A stretch of DNA of 64,000 nt from Carya illinoinensis. Taxonomy: Eukaryota > Streptophyta > Magnoliopsida > Fagales > Juglandaceae. The stretch spans positions 22,911,501 through 22,975,500 of the forward strand of contig NC_056757.1 in the NCBI RefSeq assembly GCF_018687715.1, given 5' to 3'. Below, piece by piece: positions 46,426 to 59,019 of this stretch. Position 1 is the stretch's first letter, and each line of letters opens with the position of its first letter. The position numbers and the translations under genes were made by a program. The notes beneath the pieces are model-generated. The model made no database searches and had not been told where the DNA came from. It was given only the letters and a program-made list of their open reading frames with translations.

Positions 46426-47117
46426 AAGTTAGTGCATTGATATTGAGCGAGACTCCTCAGAAGTTTGGAGATCCCGGCTCTCCCAACATTTCCATTATGA
46501 TTGGTGAATCACGCATTGGGAGAGCTTTACTTGATTTGGGAAGTAGTGTGAACTTGCTACCATTCTCAGTATATGAGTAGTTGGGATTGGGTGAGCTGAA
46601 AAAGACCTCCATCATGCTACAACTGGTTGACAGATCAGTTAAGGTACGGAGGAGTATTGTAGAGGACGTGTTGGTCCAGGTGGACAAATTCTACTACCCA
46701 GTGGATTTTGTGGTCCTCGACATGCAGCAGCCGGTCTCCACTATTTACCAACCTCCTGTCATCCTAGGAAGACCATTTCTAGCTACATCAAATGCATTGA
46801 TCAATTGCAGAAGTGGAGTTTTGAAACTTACCTTTGGGAACATGGCACTTGGGTTGAACGTTTTCAACGCTTGCAAGATGCCAGCACATTTTGATGACAC
46901 AAGTGATTTGAATGCTATGGAAAGTTTGACACCAACATATTTTATTTGCTCAACTTCTCCCTTCTCTGATGATGATTATATTTTTCAGACACCTGAATTT
47001 TTACTTGATGAGAAAATTGATCGTATCAATGAAGATGACTTTGATTTTTTTGATTGTTTTGCAGATTCTTCTTTACCACTTGAAGTACGCGGGAGCAAGA
47101 TGGAAACCCCAGTTTGA
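46426..47117 (+). pseudogene. Athila-like Gypsy protease region
   Basis: The retropepsin motif appears as ALLDLGSSVNLLPFSVYE (about 46525-46578), the DLGSS form normal in Athila instead of DTGAS. TAG at 46578-46580 interrupts it. LGLGELKKTSIMLQLVDRS, PVDFVVLDM and VILGRPFLATSNALINC follow in the same frame, including the ILGRPFLAT flap-end motif. A frameshift near 47100 separates it from RT. Confidence 0.85.
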
Positions 47118-48833
47118 AGCTCTACCACCACCAGACATGCTTAAATCTTCAAAGGAAGAAGTTCACCAGTTGGAGCTGAAACCACTTCCTCAAGATTTAA
47201 AGTATGTGTTTCTTGGTCCTGAAGAAGGCACTTTTCCGGTGGTGATTTCCTCAAAACTAAATCAAAAGGATGAAACCCAGTTGATTGAAGTATTAAGGAA
47301 GCATCGAGGCGCAATTGGTTGGACAATAGCTAACATCAAAGGCATTGATGCCGCTGTATGTACCCACAGAATCCATCTTGAAGACAATGCTAAACCAGTT
47401 CATGATGCTCAACGTAGGCTTAATCCTACCATAAAGGAAGTTGTGAAAGAGGAAGTGCTTAAGCTACTCGCAGTAGGTATCATTTACCCTATCTCAGACA
47501 GTAAGTGGGTAAGTCCAACTCAAGTGGTACCGAAAAAATCTGGTTTGACTGTCATAAAAAATAATAAAAATGAGTTGATTCCAACTAGAATGGTTACTGG
47601 TTGGAGAATGTGCATTGACTATAGCTTAATTCAGCCAGTAGGAAGTATCATTTTCCTTTACCATTCTTGGATCAAATTTTGGAAAGAGTAGCTAGTAATG
47701 CATATTATTGTTTCTTGGATGGCTATTTTGGTTATTATCAAATTGCTGTAGCGCCTGAGGATCAAGAGAAAACCACTTTCACCTGTCCTTTTGGCACTTT
47801 TGCTTTTACTAGAATGCCTTTTGGTTTGTGTAATGCTCCAGCTACTTTTCAGAGATGCATGATGAGTATTTTTTCTGACATGATTGATGATATTTGTGAA
47901 ATATTCATGGATGATTTCTCTGTTTTTGGAAAATCCTTTGAGAGTTGTTTGCATAATTTGGCACGTATTTTCCAGAGATGTGAGGAAAAAAATCTTTTAC
48001 TTAATTGGGAGAAATGCCAATTTATGGTCACTCAGGGCATTGTATTGGGGCATATTGTTTCTTCTGAGGGTATAAAGGTTGACAAGGCAAAGATTGAATT
48101 AATATCTAAACTTCCTATTCCTAGGACAGTTAGGGATATTCGTTCTTTTCTTGGTCATGCTGGCTTTTATAGGCGGTTTATTCAAGGGTTTAGTTCTATT
48201 GCAAAACCTTTGTGCACTCTTTTACAAAATGATATTGAATTTGTTTGGACTGATGAGTGCCAAAAATCTTTTGATACCCTTAAGAAATCACTTACCACTG
48301 CACCTATTGTGCAACCTCCGCAGTGGAACCTTCCTTTTGAGATTATGACAGATGCTAGTGACTATGCCTTAGGAGCTGTTTTGGGACAGTGAGTGGATAA
48401 TAGGCCATTTGTGATTTACTATGCTAGTAGAACCTTGAATGATGCCCAAAAAAATTATACCACTACTGAAAAAGAATTGCTTGCAGTGGTTTTTGCACTT
48501 GATAAATTTCGAACTTATATTCTTGGTTCTCCTATTACTATTTTCACTGACCACTCTGCTCTTAAGTATTTGTTGGCTAAGAAAGATGCAAACCCACGCT
48601 TGATTCGCTGGATTCTATTACTTCGAGAGTTCAACATCAACATTAAGGACAAGAAAGGAGTTGAAAACGTGGTAGCTGACCACCTCTCTAGATTGTCATC
48701 ATCTCCTTCTTCAAATGTCAGCCTTCCTCTTGATGATAGTTTCCCGGATGAGCAGCTGTTTGTAGTTGATAGAGCTCCCTGGTATGCTGACATAGTCAAT
48801 TATCTGGTGACTGAGCAAATGCCTTCTGAATGA
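47118..48833 (+). pseudogene. Athila-like Gypsy reverse transcriptase and RNase H
   Basis: GAIGWTIANIKGID and HRIHLEDNAKPV open the RT (47310-47400). A deletion or frameshift near 47645 damages the segment after RMCIDY. The frame then runs through YYCFLDGYFGYYQIAV, CPFGTFAFTRMPFGLCNAPA and catalytic IFMDDFSVFG (about 47900-47930), then LGHAGFYRRFI. RNase H includes FEIMTDASDYALGAVLGQ, YYASRTLNDAQKNY, TEKELLAVVFALDKFR and FTDHSALKYLL. TGA at 48390-48392 and 48831-48833 occur where Arg is expected, consistent with CGA to TGA change. Confidence 0.9.
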
Positions 48834-50067
48834 TCCACCCAAGATAAGCGTTGGTTTCTCTCTGAGGTACGACACTTTTATTTTGATGATCCATATTTTT
48901 TTAAATATTGTTCGGACCAATTGATTCGAAGATGCATTCCTGGTGATGAGTTTTCTTCGGTTTTGAGATTTTGTCATATGGGTGCATGTGGTGGTCATTT
49001 TTCAGCAAAGAAAACAGTTTCAAAAATTTTGCAAAGCAGTTTTTACTGGCCTTCTATGTTTAAAGATGCTTATAATTTTTGCAAGGCTTATGAGGCTTGT
49101 CAAAAATTGGGATCCATTAGCAAAAGAGACATGATGCCTCTTTCCCCTATTCTGACTTTAGAAATTTTTGATTGTTGGGGAATAGACTTCATGGGACCTT
49201 TTCCTATTTCTTTTGGAAACAAATATATTCTTTTGGTTGTGGATTATGTTTCAAAATGGGTGGAGGCCATTGCTTGCAAAACAAATGACCATCATGTCGT
49301 CCTGAAATTTTTGCAATCTTTATTTGCTCGTTTTGGCATGCCAAAAGTTATTATAAGTGATGGGGGTTCTCATTTTTGCAATAAACCATTTTCTACACTT
49401 GTGAAGAAATATGGTATCACACACAGAATTTCTACCCCTTATCACCCTCAAACAAATGGGCAAGCTGAATTGGCAAACAGAGAGATAAAAATTATTTTAG
49501 AGAAAACCATCAAGCCTAATAGGAAAGATTGGTCGGTTAAACTTCTTGATCCTTTGTGGGCTTATAGGACAGCTTTTAAAACAAATCTAGGGATGTCTCC
49601 TTATCAATTAGTTTATGGTAAAGCTTGTCATTTACCTGTTGATATTCAGCATCGAGGTCTTTGGCCATAAAACATGTTAACATGTCACTTGATGAAGCTT
49701 CAGGGTTGAAAAAATTGCAGATCAATGAATTGGATGAAGCTCGTCGGAATGCTTATGACAACACTCAGATTGCAAAGGAACACATGAAAATTCTGCATGA
49801 TCAGAAAATTCATCCAAAGCATTTCACACTTGGCCAGGAAGTTCTTCCTTACAACTCTCGCTTGCACATTTTTTCTGGAAAGTTGAAATCCTGATGGAGT
49901 GGGCCGTACATTGTAAAGACCGTTCATCCTCATGGTGCGGTAGACATTGTCAATCCGAAGAATGGTAATAGCTTCACTGTCAACGGACAACGTCTAAAGT
50001 CATTTCTGAAGGTTTTTGATCCACATGAAGAGATCTTGCTTGTGCAAGACCCCAGGGAAGTGTTTTG
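48834..50067 (+). pseudogene. Athila-like Gypsy integrase
   Basis: The zinc-binding start ([26 protein letters not shown]) leads to the DDE core: [20 protein letters not shown], then [11 protein letters not shown] and [18 protein letters not shown] (about 49160-49490). A frameshift near 49665 is followed by the C-terminal segment INELDEARRNAYDNTQ, FTLGQEVLPYNSRLHIFSGK, a stop near 49894, then GPYIVKTVHPHGAVDI and NGQRLKSFL. The reading ends at TGA about 50065. No env-like frame follows in the next kilobase. Confidence 0.88.
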
Positions 50068-51087
50068 ATTTGCTTCTCTTTCTTTATAGTTTTCTTTACT
50101 TGCTTTGTTTTTATTTGTTCTTTTGCTTTGATTTTATATTTCATGTTGATTGTTTGTTTTGCTTGCTTAGTTCTGTGCACTTTCTTTTCTTTCGTTCGAC
50201 TCATTGAGGACTATGTCTCTCACTAGTTGGGGGGTAGCATGTGTGCACAGTTTTAAAAAATAAAAAATAAATAAATAAATAATATTTGTGAAATTTGAGC
50301 ATCTTGGTGGAGTAGTTGAGCGGGATCATTTGTGAAGATTTATTTTCAAGCTTAAACATAGAGCATGATTTTTTATGCATCATATTTTGTTGATATATGG
50401 CTTGAAACACCGGGATGTTATGCTTATTGAGATGAAACTTGATAAAATTTTTGTAGAACGAAAGACAAATTTTGAAGGACATTTTGCACATGCTTACGAT
50501 TGTAGTGTTTCTTATTTACCATTCGTTGATTTAACACTGGAGAAGTAAACTGCAGGACTACCGAGTCATGCCAAAAAAAAAAAGGATTTGAAAAGATTAG
50601 AATGAAAAGAAACAAAGAAAAGAAAAAAAAAAAAAAAAAGAGAAAAGGAATAAAGGCAACTTAGTGAACTTTCCTAAGTAAAAAGGGCTAGAAACAGTTA
50701 CCCAAGACTTTGGGGGTTAAGTGTCCAACCTTTAGAAACAGAGCTGGCGTGAACACTGCTAGTCCCTTGGGCTTTGAGGTAGTTAGAATCAGCAATGATT
50801 AATCTTAAGGTTGAAAAATCCTATAGCAAATCATGGCTAGTAATGAGGAACACACAACCGGTCTAGCTCCTCACACACATTTGAGTTCTGAGACATTTGC
50901 CTTAATTCTATGTGAAAGATTGTTGAGATAGTCTTGGTGGGTATAACCCTTGGGGGTTGAGTAGTAACGTGTCACTTTTGTGAGAATTCAGAATTGTGTT
51001 TGATTGTTTTTGTTTGAATTTCGATCTTTATGCAATATTTATCTCAATTAATTTTCACTATTTTGCTCAAGGATTAGCAAAATGCTA
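50068..51087 (+). other. Athila 3' untranslated region
   Basis: Non-coding sequence between integrase and the 3' LTR. It contains CATTGAGGACTATGTCTC followed by TAGTTGGGGGGTAG (about 50201-50238), a G-rich internal tract usually found after pol in Athila and Tat elements, and an A-rich stretch (50570-50650). No env-like ORF is supported. Confidence 0.6.
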
Positions 51088-51097
51088 GTTGAGGGGG
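51088..51097 (+). other. Athila polypurine tract
   Basis: GTTGAGGGGG directly precedes TGTGATTGAC, the start of the 3' LTR. It is the plus-strand primer site. Confidence 0.7.
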
Positions 51098-52392
51098 TGT
51101 GATTGACTTGAATTATTGCATTTTTAATGCTTTTGGAACCAATATATATTAATTCTTTCATTACTTTATCATTCGTTTTATATGGAAAAATGAATAAATC
51201 AAAATTGTGATTTTAATTGATTAAAAGCATGAATTTATGCTCTAATTTTATCAACTGTTGATTAATATGGTTTATGGTACATATCGCTCGAGCGGCGGCT
51301 TCTGGCCGCTCGAGCGAAGTCAGGCAGATTCAAACGCTCGACTTCCGCTCGACAGTGGGCTCGAGCGAGTTGCGGCCAAATGCCTCCGCTCAAGCAAATT
51401 CAGATAGAGTCGAACGCTCGATGTTCGCTCGACAGGCCGCTCGAGCGAACTTAGGCAAAGTCGAACGCTCGATGTTCGCTCGACAGTCCGCTCGAGCGAA
51501 TATCGTATTTTACAGATTAGGGTTTATTCCGCCGTCAGAGTATATAAATGATTTTTTACATCTTATGGCTGACTCTTGGTGGGGAGAACTCGGTTTTGGG
51601 TAGAGAAACACTTAAAATTCATTATTTTCCATTGATTTTCAATCGATCATTCACGCAGCTACACAATTTCCACAATCAATCATTCACGCAGCTACACAAT
51701 TTCCACTGGATCATTCACTCACACTGCAGTAGATTGAAGAACTCCTTGAGGGGTCCAATTGCCACTACAACTCAGCCTCCTCCACCGCTTCGAATCTTCA
51801 TCTCCATTCAATTGGCTTGATCTTTTCAATTCCCTACTTGCTATTTCATTTCAGTTTTGAGTTTCTGAATTATTTTGGAGAATTTTGATTTAGACGTTTA
51901 AGTAATTTATTTGTTATTCATTTAATTCATGTTATTTATTTTTATCATTTCGTTAACCTTTCATTTTAATAGTGATTACAATTACGGTGGTTTAATTTGA
52001 GAATTTGTGATTTGAATATAATGATGAACCCTAGAACATTGATTTTTGGGGCTTTTCAATTTTCAGTGCATGTTTTGTCAATTACTTCCTAATTTAGTTT
52101 AATTCTTAATTTAGTTTTATTAATTTCTGAGTTTAATCTATTAGTCCTTTACATTCCAATCCGACAATCAAAATCTAAAAATATGAATCTAGTCCATGAC
52201 TAGTACCCTTTTCCATCCATTGCACATACCATCATTTTATTTTCTCTTTGTGAAGTTTTTCACCCTTTTCAACGAGTTTGATTTTTAAGTAACTTTTCCT
52301 GAGGAGATGATTTAGGAATTTATTCCTAATTATTACACGACATCCTCCTACACTTGGGATAGCTTTAGTGCTACTCATTTTTGAGTGAGTCA
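51098..52392 (+). repeat. Athila-like 3' LTR
   Basis: It starts TGTGATTGACTTGAATT after the polypurine tract and ends about TTTGAGTGAGTCA. The right limit is set by comparison with block 1, whose sequence GAGGTAGATCCTCTC resumes at once. TATATAAA lies at 51541-51548, preceded by a CGCTCGAGCG array. The U5 side contains TCCTGAGGAGATGATT, as in related LTRs. No 5' LTR partner exists in this window. Confidence 0.8.
51285..51498 (+). repeat. CGCTCGAGCG palindrome array in Athila LTR
   Basis: GC-rich tandem units of about 51-80 bp, built from CGCTCGAGCGAA...GGCA(A/G)A(G/T)TC, AACGCTCGA and CGCTCGACAG, sit in an otherwise AT-rich LTR. The last palindrome ends 42 bp before the TATA box at 51541. 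A closely related array is in the solo LTR at 57697-59019. Confidence 0.85.
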
Positions 52393-53321
52393 GAAGGGGG
52401 TAGATCCTCTCTGTCCTTGTGAATCCCTGTCCCCATCAGAACTCTTAGTTCAGTCTCATTAATACAGCGTGCCTCAACGGCAGCACCATTAATGCGGCGC
52501 TTTGCTAAGGCTAGATTGCCATAAATGCAGCATGCTTTGGCAGAGGCAAAATTAATGTGACGCGATTCCCCGTCTGATGTGGCTATCTTGGTGTCTCTCG
52601 TAGTTCATCGATGAAGTAGTGTTAAAGATTGAAGGGCTCCTCTTTGCTTCATGTTCACCTATGCTAATAAGTACTCGAAGGCTGGGCGACCGATGCAACC
52701 TCCCTGGGTCTTGCCCCGGGTCAATCTGACTGGGATCCTCAGTATTGGGCCTTGGGCTCTGCTCCTGACCCACGTGCTCACCTCATCTTGGCCCCAAGAG
52801 TATGTAGGAAAATCTTCTTACAGTTACCCCGCTAATTTCCATCAAGTGAGGCCAATGAGAATTCAATTCAGTGTCTGCTCCCACTATCATACCACTAGCT
52901 TCGCACTAAGGGGTGGGTACTAACTTTACTGTTGGGAAAGACTCCCCAATACTTCCCAAGTGATGGCCTAGCCTTAGCCTCTATAGGCATACTTCCCGAA
53001 GGTGCCGATGGTTAGTGCCCTTCAATCGCATTGGATGACTCTTTGCTTTCCTGCTGCCTCGCAGTACTCACTTGCTGGAAATTGAACCACCCCCTTTCAT
53101 CTTTTCCCCACGTGTCTCTTCAAAATGGTTGCTCTTCCTCTGGTTTAGAAACTAGAGGGGGTTAACGTCTGCCTTCATAGTACATTTTTTGGCTAGTTCC
53201 TCCTTGCGGAACCTTACCCTCTGCCACTGGCTCTAGAAAGAACTACACAGTCCATTACTCTTGTGAAGAGTAGCTACACTAGTCCTCCTTCTGCCGGCAG
53301 TAGCTGGTGCTCAACTGTATG

Positions 53322-55500
53322 ATGTTGGAGCACATACCTGCCTCCTACCATGTCCCTGACACTGTAACCTTTGAGATTCCAAGTCTAAGTGAAGGGGCTG
53401 CCGATGCCCAAGGCCGTTCTTCAAAGGTTGACCTCTCTACTATCATGTTCACCAATGGCTTGAGGTTGCCTTTCTCCCAACCAGTACGTGAGGTGCGGGC
53501 TCAATTCCAGCTTCATCCTAACATATGGAGGCACTTGATGACCTTTTGTGTCCTCTGGGGAGCAGGCCTTACAAAGTACACATCTCAGGTGCGCCAATCT
53601 CACTGGCCGTGAGTTCCTTCTGACCTACAATGTACTGGATATCCACAGTCACTACTATAACTTTAAAGCAAAGCAACCCCTGGTTTTTATGGAGACGAAG
53701 TATCACAAAGTGAAGGACTGGTCTCCCAGGTTTTTCTTCGCGACTGGCCTTGGGTTGGGGTCCTTTGAGGGCTGTGCGGACTGCTTCAAGTTCCCCATTC
53801 GGTCTGTTTGGTGCAAAAGTACATGAAGAAAGGGCCATTCGCTTCTCACCCTCCCCGGCTAATGAGAAGCACATTGGTATTGTCAGAGAGTGGGTGAAGA
53901 GTCAAGCTGGCAATGTTCGGTTGGAGGTTCTCCTTTAGGAGGAGAACATACAGATCTTCCTCTCTTTCTACAGGGCAGTTAGCCGCAACCCAAGGGTCAT
54001 CCTGGCCCACCCAAGCACACCATTGTCCAAAAGCAACCTCCACACCCTCTAGTCGCCACTAAAGGAAAGAAGCCCATCTAGAGGACACAGGGGCGGGTAG
54101 CCGTCCAGCACTAGAGGTTCAGGTTCCTAAGGGGCAGGTGCTTGCTACTGTTGAGATTGTGCACCCAGCTGATTTGCCAAGCTCAGTAGGGGTACTTTGC
54201 CGGACTGTCTCCAATGACGTGGCTATGGACTCCTCTTCCTTGGGGCCTTTAGAATCACTAGAGAGGGGTAGCTCGGACAGAGTTTCAACTGAGAGCAGCT
54301 CGGTAACAACGACCGGGGGGCTGGTTGCTTTACTACAAAGCGCTTTGGTGGCTGGGGGCCCCAGACACTCCAATAGGGGTAGGCACCCACCCGGTGTTGG
54401 ACCAATGGTTGCACCTGCCTTGACAGCCTTCTCAACCGTGGGAGGGTTGTTCCTTCACCTAGGTCGGGGAACAAAGCAATGAGGAAACCGACATTGGCAC
54501 GAGGAGATTGATTGTCCATCGACTGGTGGGCTCCTTCTGGTTGTAGTCAGTAGTGACCTAGAGGGTCTAGGTTTGACAACTTGGGAAGGAGGGCGATTAG
54601 ATGCAACTAAATTTGGTTATCAATCCCTTGGCTCTTCAGTTGGGGATGATGTAGATGACATTCGTTAGGTTAGAGTGGCATCCCGAGGATCCAGCCGAGA
54701 AAGCTCCGTCGAGGTCATCCCTCCATTAAGCCAATGGCCCATGGGAGGGCATTGCAAAAAAGTGATTGACCAAGCAATCAAGTATCTTTCTAGGATATTC
54801 TTTGAGGTACACCATTTTCTCTTCCACTTTTCTACCTTTATCGACTCTTCGAGTATGGCGGCTTACCTTGCTTTTAGTTTTTGCTGGCAGGGTTACTCTT
54901 CCTTGATGGCTTTCATCGTAAATAGTTAGGTGGCCATAGTGAAGGAAAATCTGACCCTTTATGCAATGAGCAGAACAGCCCTACGAGAATCGATGGAGCA
55001 GGAGCTGGACAATACTCGTTTAGCTCTGGAGGCAGCCAATAAGAAGTCAGGCAAGCTCAAAACCCGCTGAAAGGAACTAAAGAAGAGGGAAAAGAAAACC
55101 TCTAGGCTAATAGAGGAGCTAAAGGGGCATGTTGTGAATCTTCAGAAGAACTTCTCAGTTGAGGGATAGCTCGTCACAGACCTTCAGAAGGGTCTTGCTC
55201 ACTTTCGGGAGGTCGCCTCTCGCTTGGACAACCAGTTGAAGATGGTCACACACGTCCGCGAAGAATATCTTTTGGAGAATCTATAACCATTCCCGTGGTA
55301 GTGCGAGTAGTTCTTAAACAGCCTTGACTTCAACAAAGTTCCAGTTGAAGAGGATGCTTTCAAACAAGGTCACCAGCTGGGGATGGATCTGATGCTGGAT
55401 GCCTTTAAGGAACCTGTCGACTTGCACCTGCTTGTTTCTTCGGTTAGCGCTCTAGAGGATGAGGGTCCCAAGCTGGAACCCGATGTGCCCAGGCCTTAGT
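53322..55500 (+). pseudogene. Antisense ORF of Tat-like element, copy 2
   Basis: Counterpart of 24967-27290. GLRLPFSQPVREV and QLHPNIWRHLMTFCVL (53457-53560) keep the Transposase_28-like signature, though about 15 bp of the LDLLGLAPS segment is lost. The following segments EERAIRFSPSPANEKHIGIV (53830-53890) and the coiled coil (about 54950-55170, with a stop in KSGKLKTR*KELKK) are recognisable. Stops differ from copy 1, so the two decayed separately. Confidence 0.58.
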
Positions 55501-56172
55501 TTTTTTTTTCTTTTTTTTGTTAGGCGTGGACATTACGCGCTCTGTATATACATTCCCGAACATTAATGAACACACTTCTTTTTCATTTGCTATGCTTTGT
55601 CTATTTGTTTGCTCTAGATTGATCTTGTGCTTATTCTTGACTTATCTCTTGACTGATCTCTTGACTGATTTCTGACTACAATATTACTGATTCCTAACAC
55701 CCACTTTACTTTCTCCCCCATCAATTCTTATCTAGCGCCCACAATGAGAATTTATCTACACCACTTCCTTCTTGTTATGGTCTGTTAGGCTAGGTCACAG
55801 GACGTGCCCTACCTAGCCCTTAGGTAGATTTTCACCCCGCTGAGCCTCCAAGCCTTTTCCTATTGTCGAATATGCAGTCGTGCCTTCAGTACTTTCCACG
55901 TGTCGTCTCCTCAAATCTTTATGATAATAACCGGGTCCTTCGTTTCCCCTGCAATCTTGGGCAATTGTTCAACTTCGATAATCATAACAGAATTTGATGG
56001 TCTCACTATGCATTTAAAGTGCCCCTTGATTCTCCCACCATTAACTTTGTTTGTCAATTGCTCTTTCCCACCTCTTTTCATTGGATGCCCATTGCTCAAA
56101 CTACTTGGATCATGGAGATTGGACCGAGTGAGTAGGCTCCAGCTGTTCTAGATTCTAACTGTCACATTTGCC

Positions 56173-56914
56173 TATAAATAGGGCCTTCCCTTCCTCATTT
56201 TTTCCATATTTTGCTCTATGCTGGTTCCTTTGTCTCTTGTCTTCCCTAGGCCGCTGGGTCTGGGTTCTATGGATATCTTCATGCTTCATCTTTTCTGTGC
56301 CAAAATGCTTCATTGTTATCCCTTTATTCGACCTCGCAAGCTTGGTTCGCGAATGGTTGCAATATGTTCCTCTTCACTTTGCAGAAATGTGTCCTCTTTC
56401 TTCATTTTCCTTGTCCTAGGCAGCATGTTCGTACAGTAATGCTTTCTCTTTCTTGCTTGGGGACATTGATGGAGCTCTCTTCGGTTCAGTCGAACCACCT
56501 CCCCCTTTTTGATGCTCTCAATGTAGAAATCAACTCCGAGATGTTTCGATTCTTGGCGCTTTCTTCTCTCGGTGTTGCTTTTTAGTTGATTTCCTTTCAA
56601 GCAACCTTGGGTAGGGTGTAGCAGAAGACTTCATCGCAGCTGCTAGTGGTTCATCGTTGTGATGGAGATCTTTGGCCGTCGCCTTCCCCAGAGTGTTGTC
56701 TGTCGTAGCTCCCCCAAAACGTGTCCCTTGATTGGTTCAGTAGGAAGGAACAACTGATGAGGCTGCCGACTCCCAGCTTTAGTGAGATATGATCTGGTCT
56801 GGTTCCTACCTGGCTAGGTGGTGCCCCTGCATGAAAGCCCTTGGTGTCAGGGTCCTGAGTTGTACTTGTTCTTTGTCTTGGAGCTTTTTGGTCGTATCTT
56901 GTTATTTCAATAAA
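56173..56914 (+). promoter_or_regulatory. Conserved TATA-to-AATAAA cassette, copy 2
   Basis: CCTATAAATAGGGCC (56173-56180) and TTTCAATAAAATTTC (56909-56914) match copy 1 at 27989 and 28771. The interval is 742 nt against 788 in copy 1. The TATA core differs by one base between the copies (TATAAATA, TATATATA), and both are good plant TATA boxes. Confidence 0.4.
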
Positions 56915-57696
56915 ATTTCTATGCCTTTCTATTGTCGGGTTTACACATCCTTCGCATTCTTATCCTTGTGCCTCTGTTGCACTTTGTATTCTTCTTCTTG
57001 CTCGGTATTGATAGCCTATGACTTACTGTGATTCCGTTGGACATCGGCTCTCTGTTTGTAGGATCTTCATTCGTTAGGCACTTTTCTGCCACAGTCCTCT
57101 GTCTTGTTGCTGAGGTTGATGCTTTACTTTGGGTGGTCGTTGGACCCACCCACACTCCATTGGGGAGAGGTTGAGGTACCTCAACCAACTTGCCTCTTTG
57201 ATTCCCTTGAGGAGGAACTGCTTCAGGTGACATTGTAAGGTCATCCTCTCTCTCACCACGATGGGAGTTGGGGTAGGTATTCGGGTCACTTGGGGGCCAG
57301 GTTGCCTATGGTTAGCCCTTCCTCTTGACTCTATGGAGGGGTAGGTGGTTCGGGTAGTTTGAGACTATGCCTAATCCAGCTAGTTGACATCGCAAGGAAA
57401 GATAAGATTTGGGTTAGGCTAGAGCTATGCCCACTCTTCTTTCGTAGCAGAGGTCAAGGTAGGTATTTGGGCCACCCGAGGGTTGGACCCGCTCTTTACA
57501 GCAGGAGGGGCGGAGTGGGTTTTGGTCCAATTCTTCCTCTCCACCTCGGGGAGAGGTAGGTTATTCGAGTAGTGTGAGATTGGACCCAATTTGGCTTGTT
57601 GACGCTTGTAAGGAAGGTAACTCCAGCTTCTTTTTTTAGCAGCTGAGGACTGATCCACACTTCACTGCAGGAAGGATAAACCATCCTTTTGGTACC

Positions 57697-59019
57697 TGAC
57701 CGGTGCAAAACTGCAAGTGCACAGTATCGTAGTTTTATAGTAAAGTAATAAGTAGAGTATCGTCCTCAGGGATTGGTACCTTACTCTTGCCAAATACCAA
57801 AATTTTACTAATCTCAATTTTATCTAGAGGAATCGCTAAGGTTTTTGTAGTTGCAAATAAACTTAGATCAACTCAAAGAGAAATAAGCAAAGAAAATAAA
57901 ACTGACTTTCAAAGATCAAATTCAATGGGAAAGAAACCTTCTAGGAAATCGATTTCACCATAATTCTTCACTATGCTTTTCTCATCCAGCTAATTTAACT
58001 TAAACCTCTTTTGTCTATTAGCAAAACTCTAATTCATCCAAAAGCCTCTTTCGATAGTCAATTGGAAGTGATTCTAGTTTATCAATTCACACAAGAGTAT
58101 GCAAATTAAATAATCAAGAACGCAATAAGACCAATGATTTAATTACTACACAGGTTCATACAAGTCTTTCGATCTCTATACTTACCTATGCTGAAATATC
58201 CAAGATCTACCCTATGATTCCCTCTTTCGATAGCAAATCACAAGATTAATAATCATCTAATCAATGGCCAGTTAATTAGAAGCATTAAACTCAGAATAAA
58301 TCAGATAAACAAATAGAGAATTGCATTAAATTAGCATGGACAAACAAGCATAGTTCGGAATTAGGTTACATCGTTTTCCTAGAAAGAAGAAAATTTAGCT
58401 CATGCTAGAATTGGAATTCAACATAAACGAATTCACCATAATTGTTCTGAGAAGATGGGAAGAAGAAAATAAACACTGAAAAATCCTCCTTGCAGCCTCA
58501 ACTGGTCGTCAAAAGCTCAAGGGAACGATTCAACGCCTTTCTCCCGTCCGTGCTCGTGTATGAATCCAACGTACGTGCAATAAATTGGAATTCCGTCTCC
58601 AAAACAAATGATTTGAATCCCTCTAGCTATGTTTTTCTCTCCCAAAGAGTGTTCTCCAGTCAAAAACCGCGGCTCTAGAGTGAAGAATGGCCTTTTATAT
58701 GGTCCCACGGCGGAAAACCTAAAATCTGTCAAAATACGATGTTCGCTCGAGCGGGGTGTCGAGCGCGCGTCGAGCGTTCGACTCTGCCTGATTTCGCTCG
58801 AGCGTCCTATCGAGCGCACATCGAGCGTTCGACTCTGCCTGATTTCGCTCGAGCGGCCAATGTCTCCGCTCGAGCGATCTTCGTTTTTCAGCAACCTGCT
58901 CGAGCTCCCTGTCGAGCGGCAGTCGAGCGTTTGAATCTGCCTGAATTCGCTCGAGCGGCCAAAAGCCTCCGCTCGAGCGAACTTGTAAAATCTGCAATAT
59001 GAAATTTTGCAAGCCATCA
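57697..59019 (-). mobile_element. Solo LTR, Athila/Tat-type, 1323 bp
   Basis: On the minus strand it reads TGATGGCTTGCAAAATTT to TTTGCACCGGTCA. GTACC flanks it on both sides (57692-57696 and 59020-59024), and copy 1 of the block lacks it, so both limits are certain. TATAAAAG on the minus strand (58692-58699) is preceded by a CGCTCGAGCG array. The far end has CCCTGAGGACGATACTC (about 57755-57770), common near the U5 end of these LTRs. The interior and second LTR were lost by recombination. Confidence 0.92.
58744..58979 (-). repeat. CGCTCGAGCG palindrome array in solo LTR
   Basis: CGCTCGAGCG and close variants repeat across 236 bp with CTGCCTGAATT/TTCGACTCTG spacers. In LTR orientation the array ends 44 bp before the TATA box. 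Sequence between array and TATA (ATCGTATTTT, ACAGATT, TTCCGCCGT) is shared with the LTR at 51098. Confidence 0.88.

Noticed and set aside
45259..52392. Complete Athila element
   Set aside because: No 5' LTR, primer-binding site or gag start. Several stops and frameshifts, and only one LTR.
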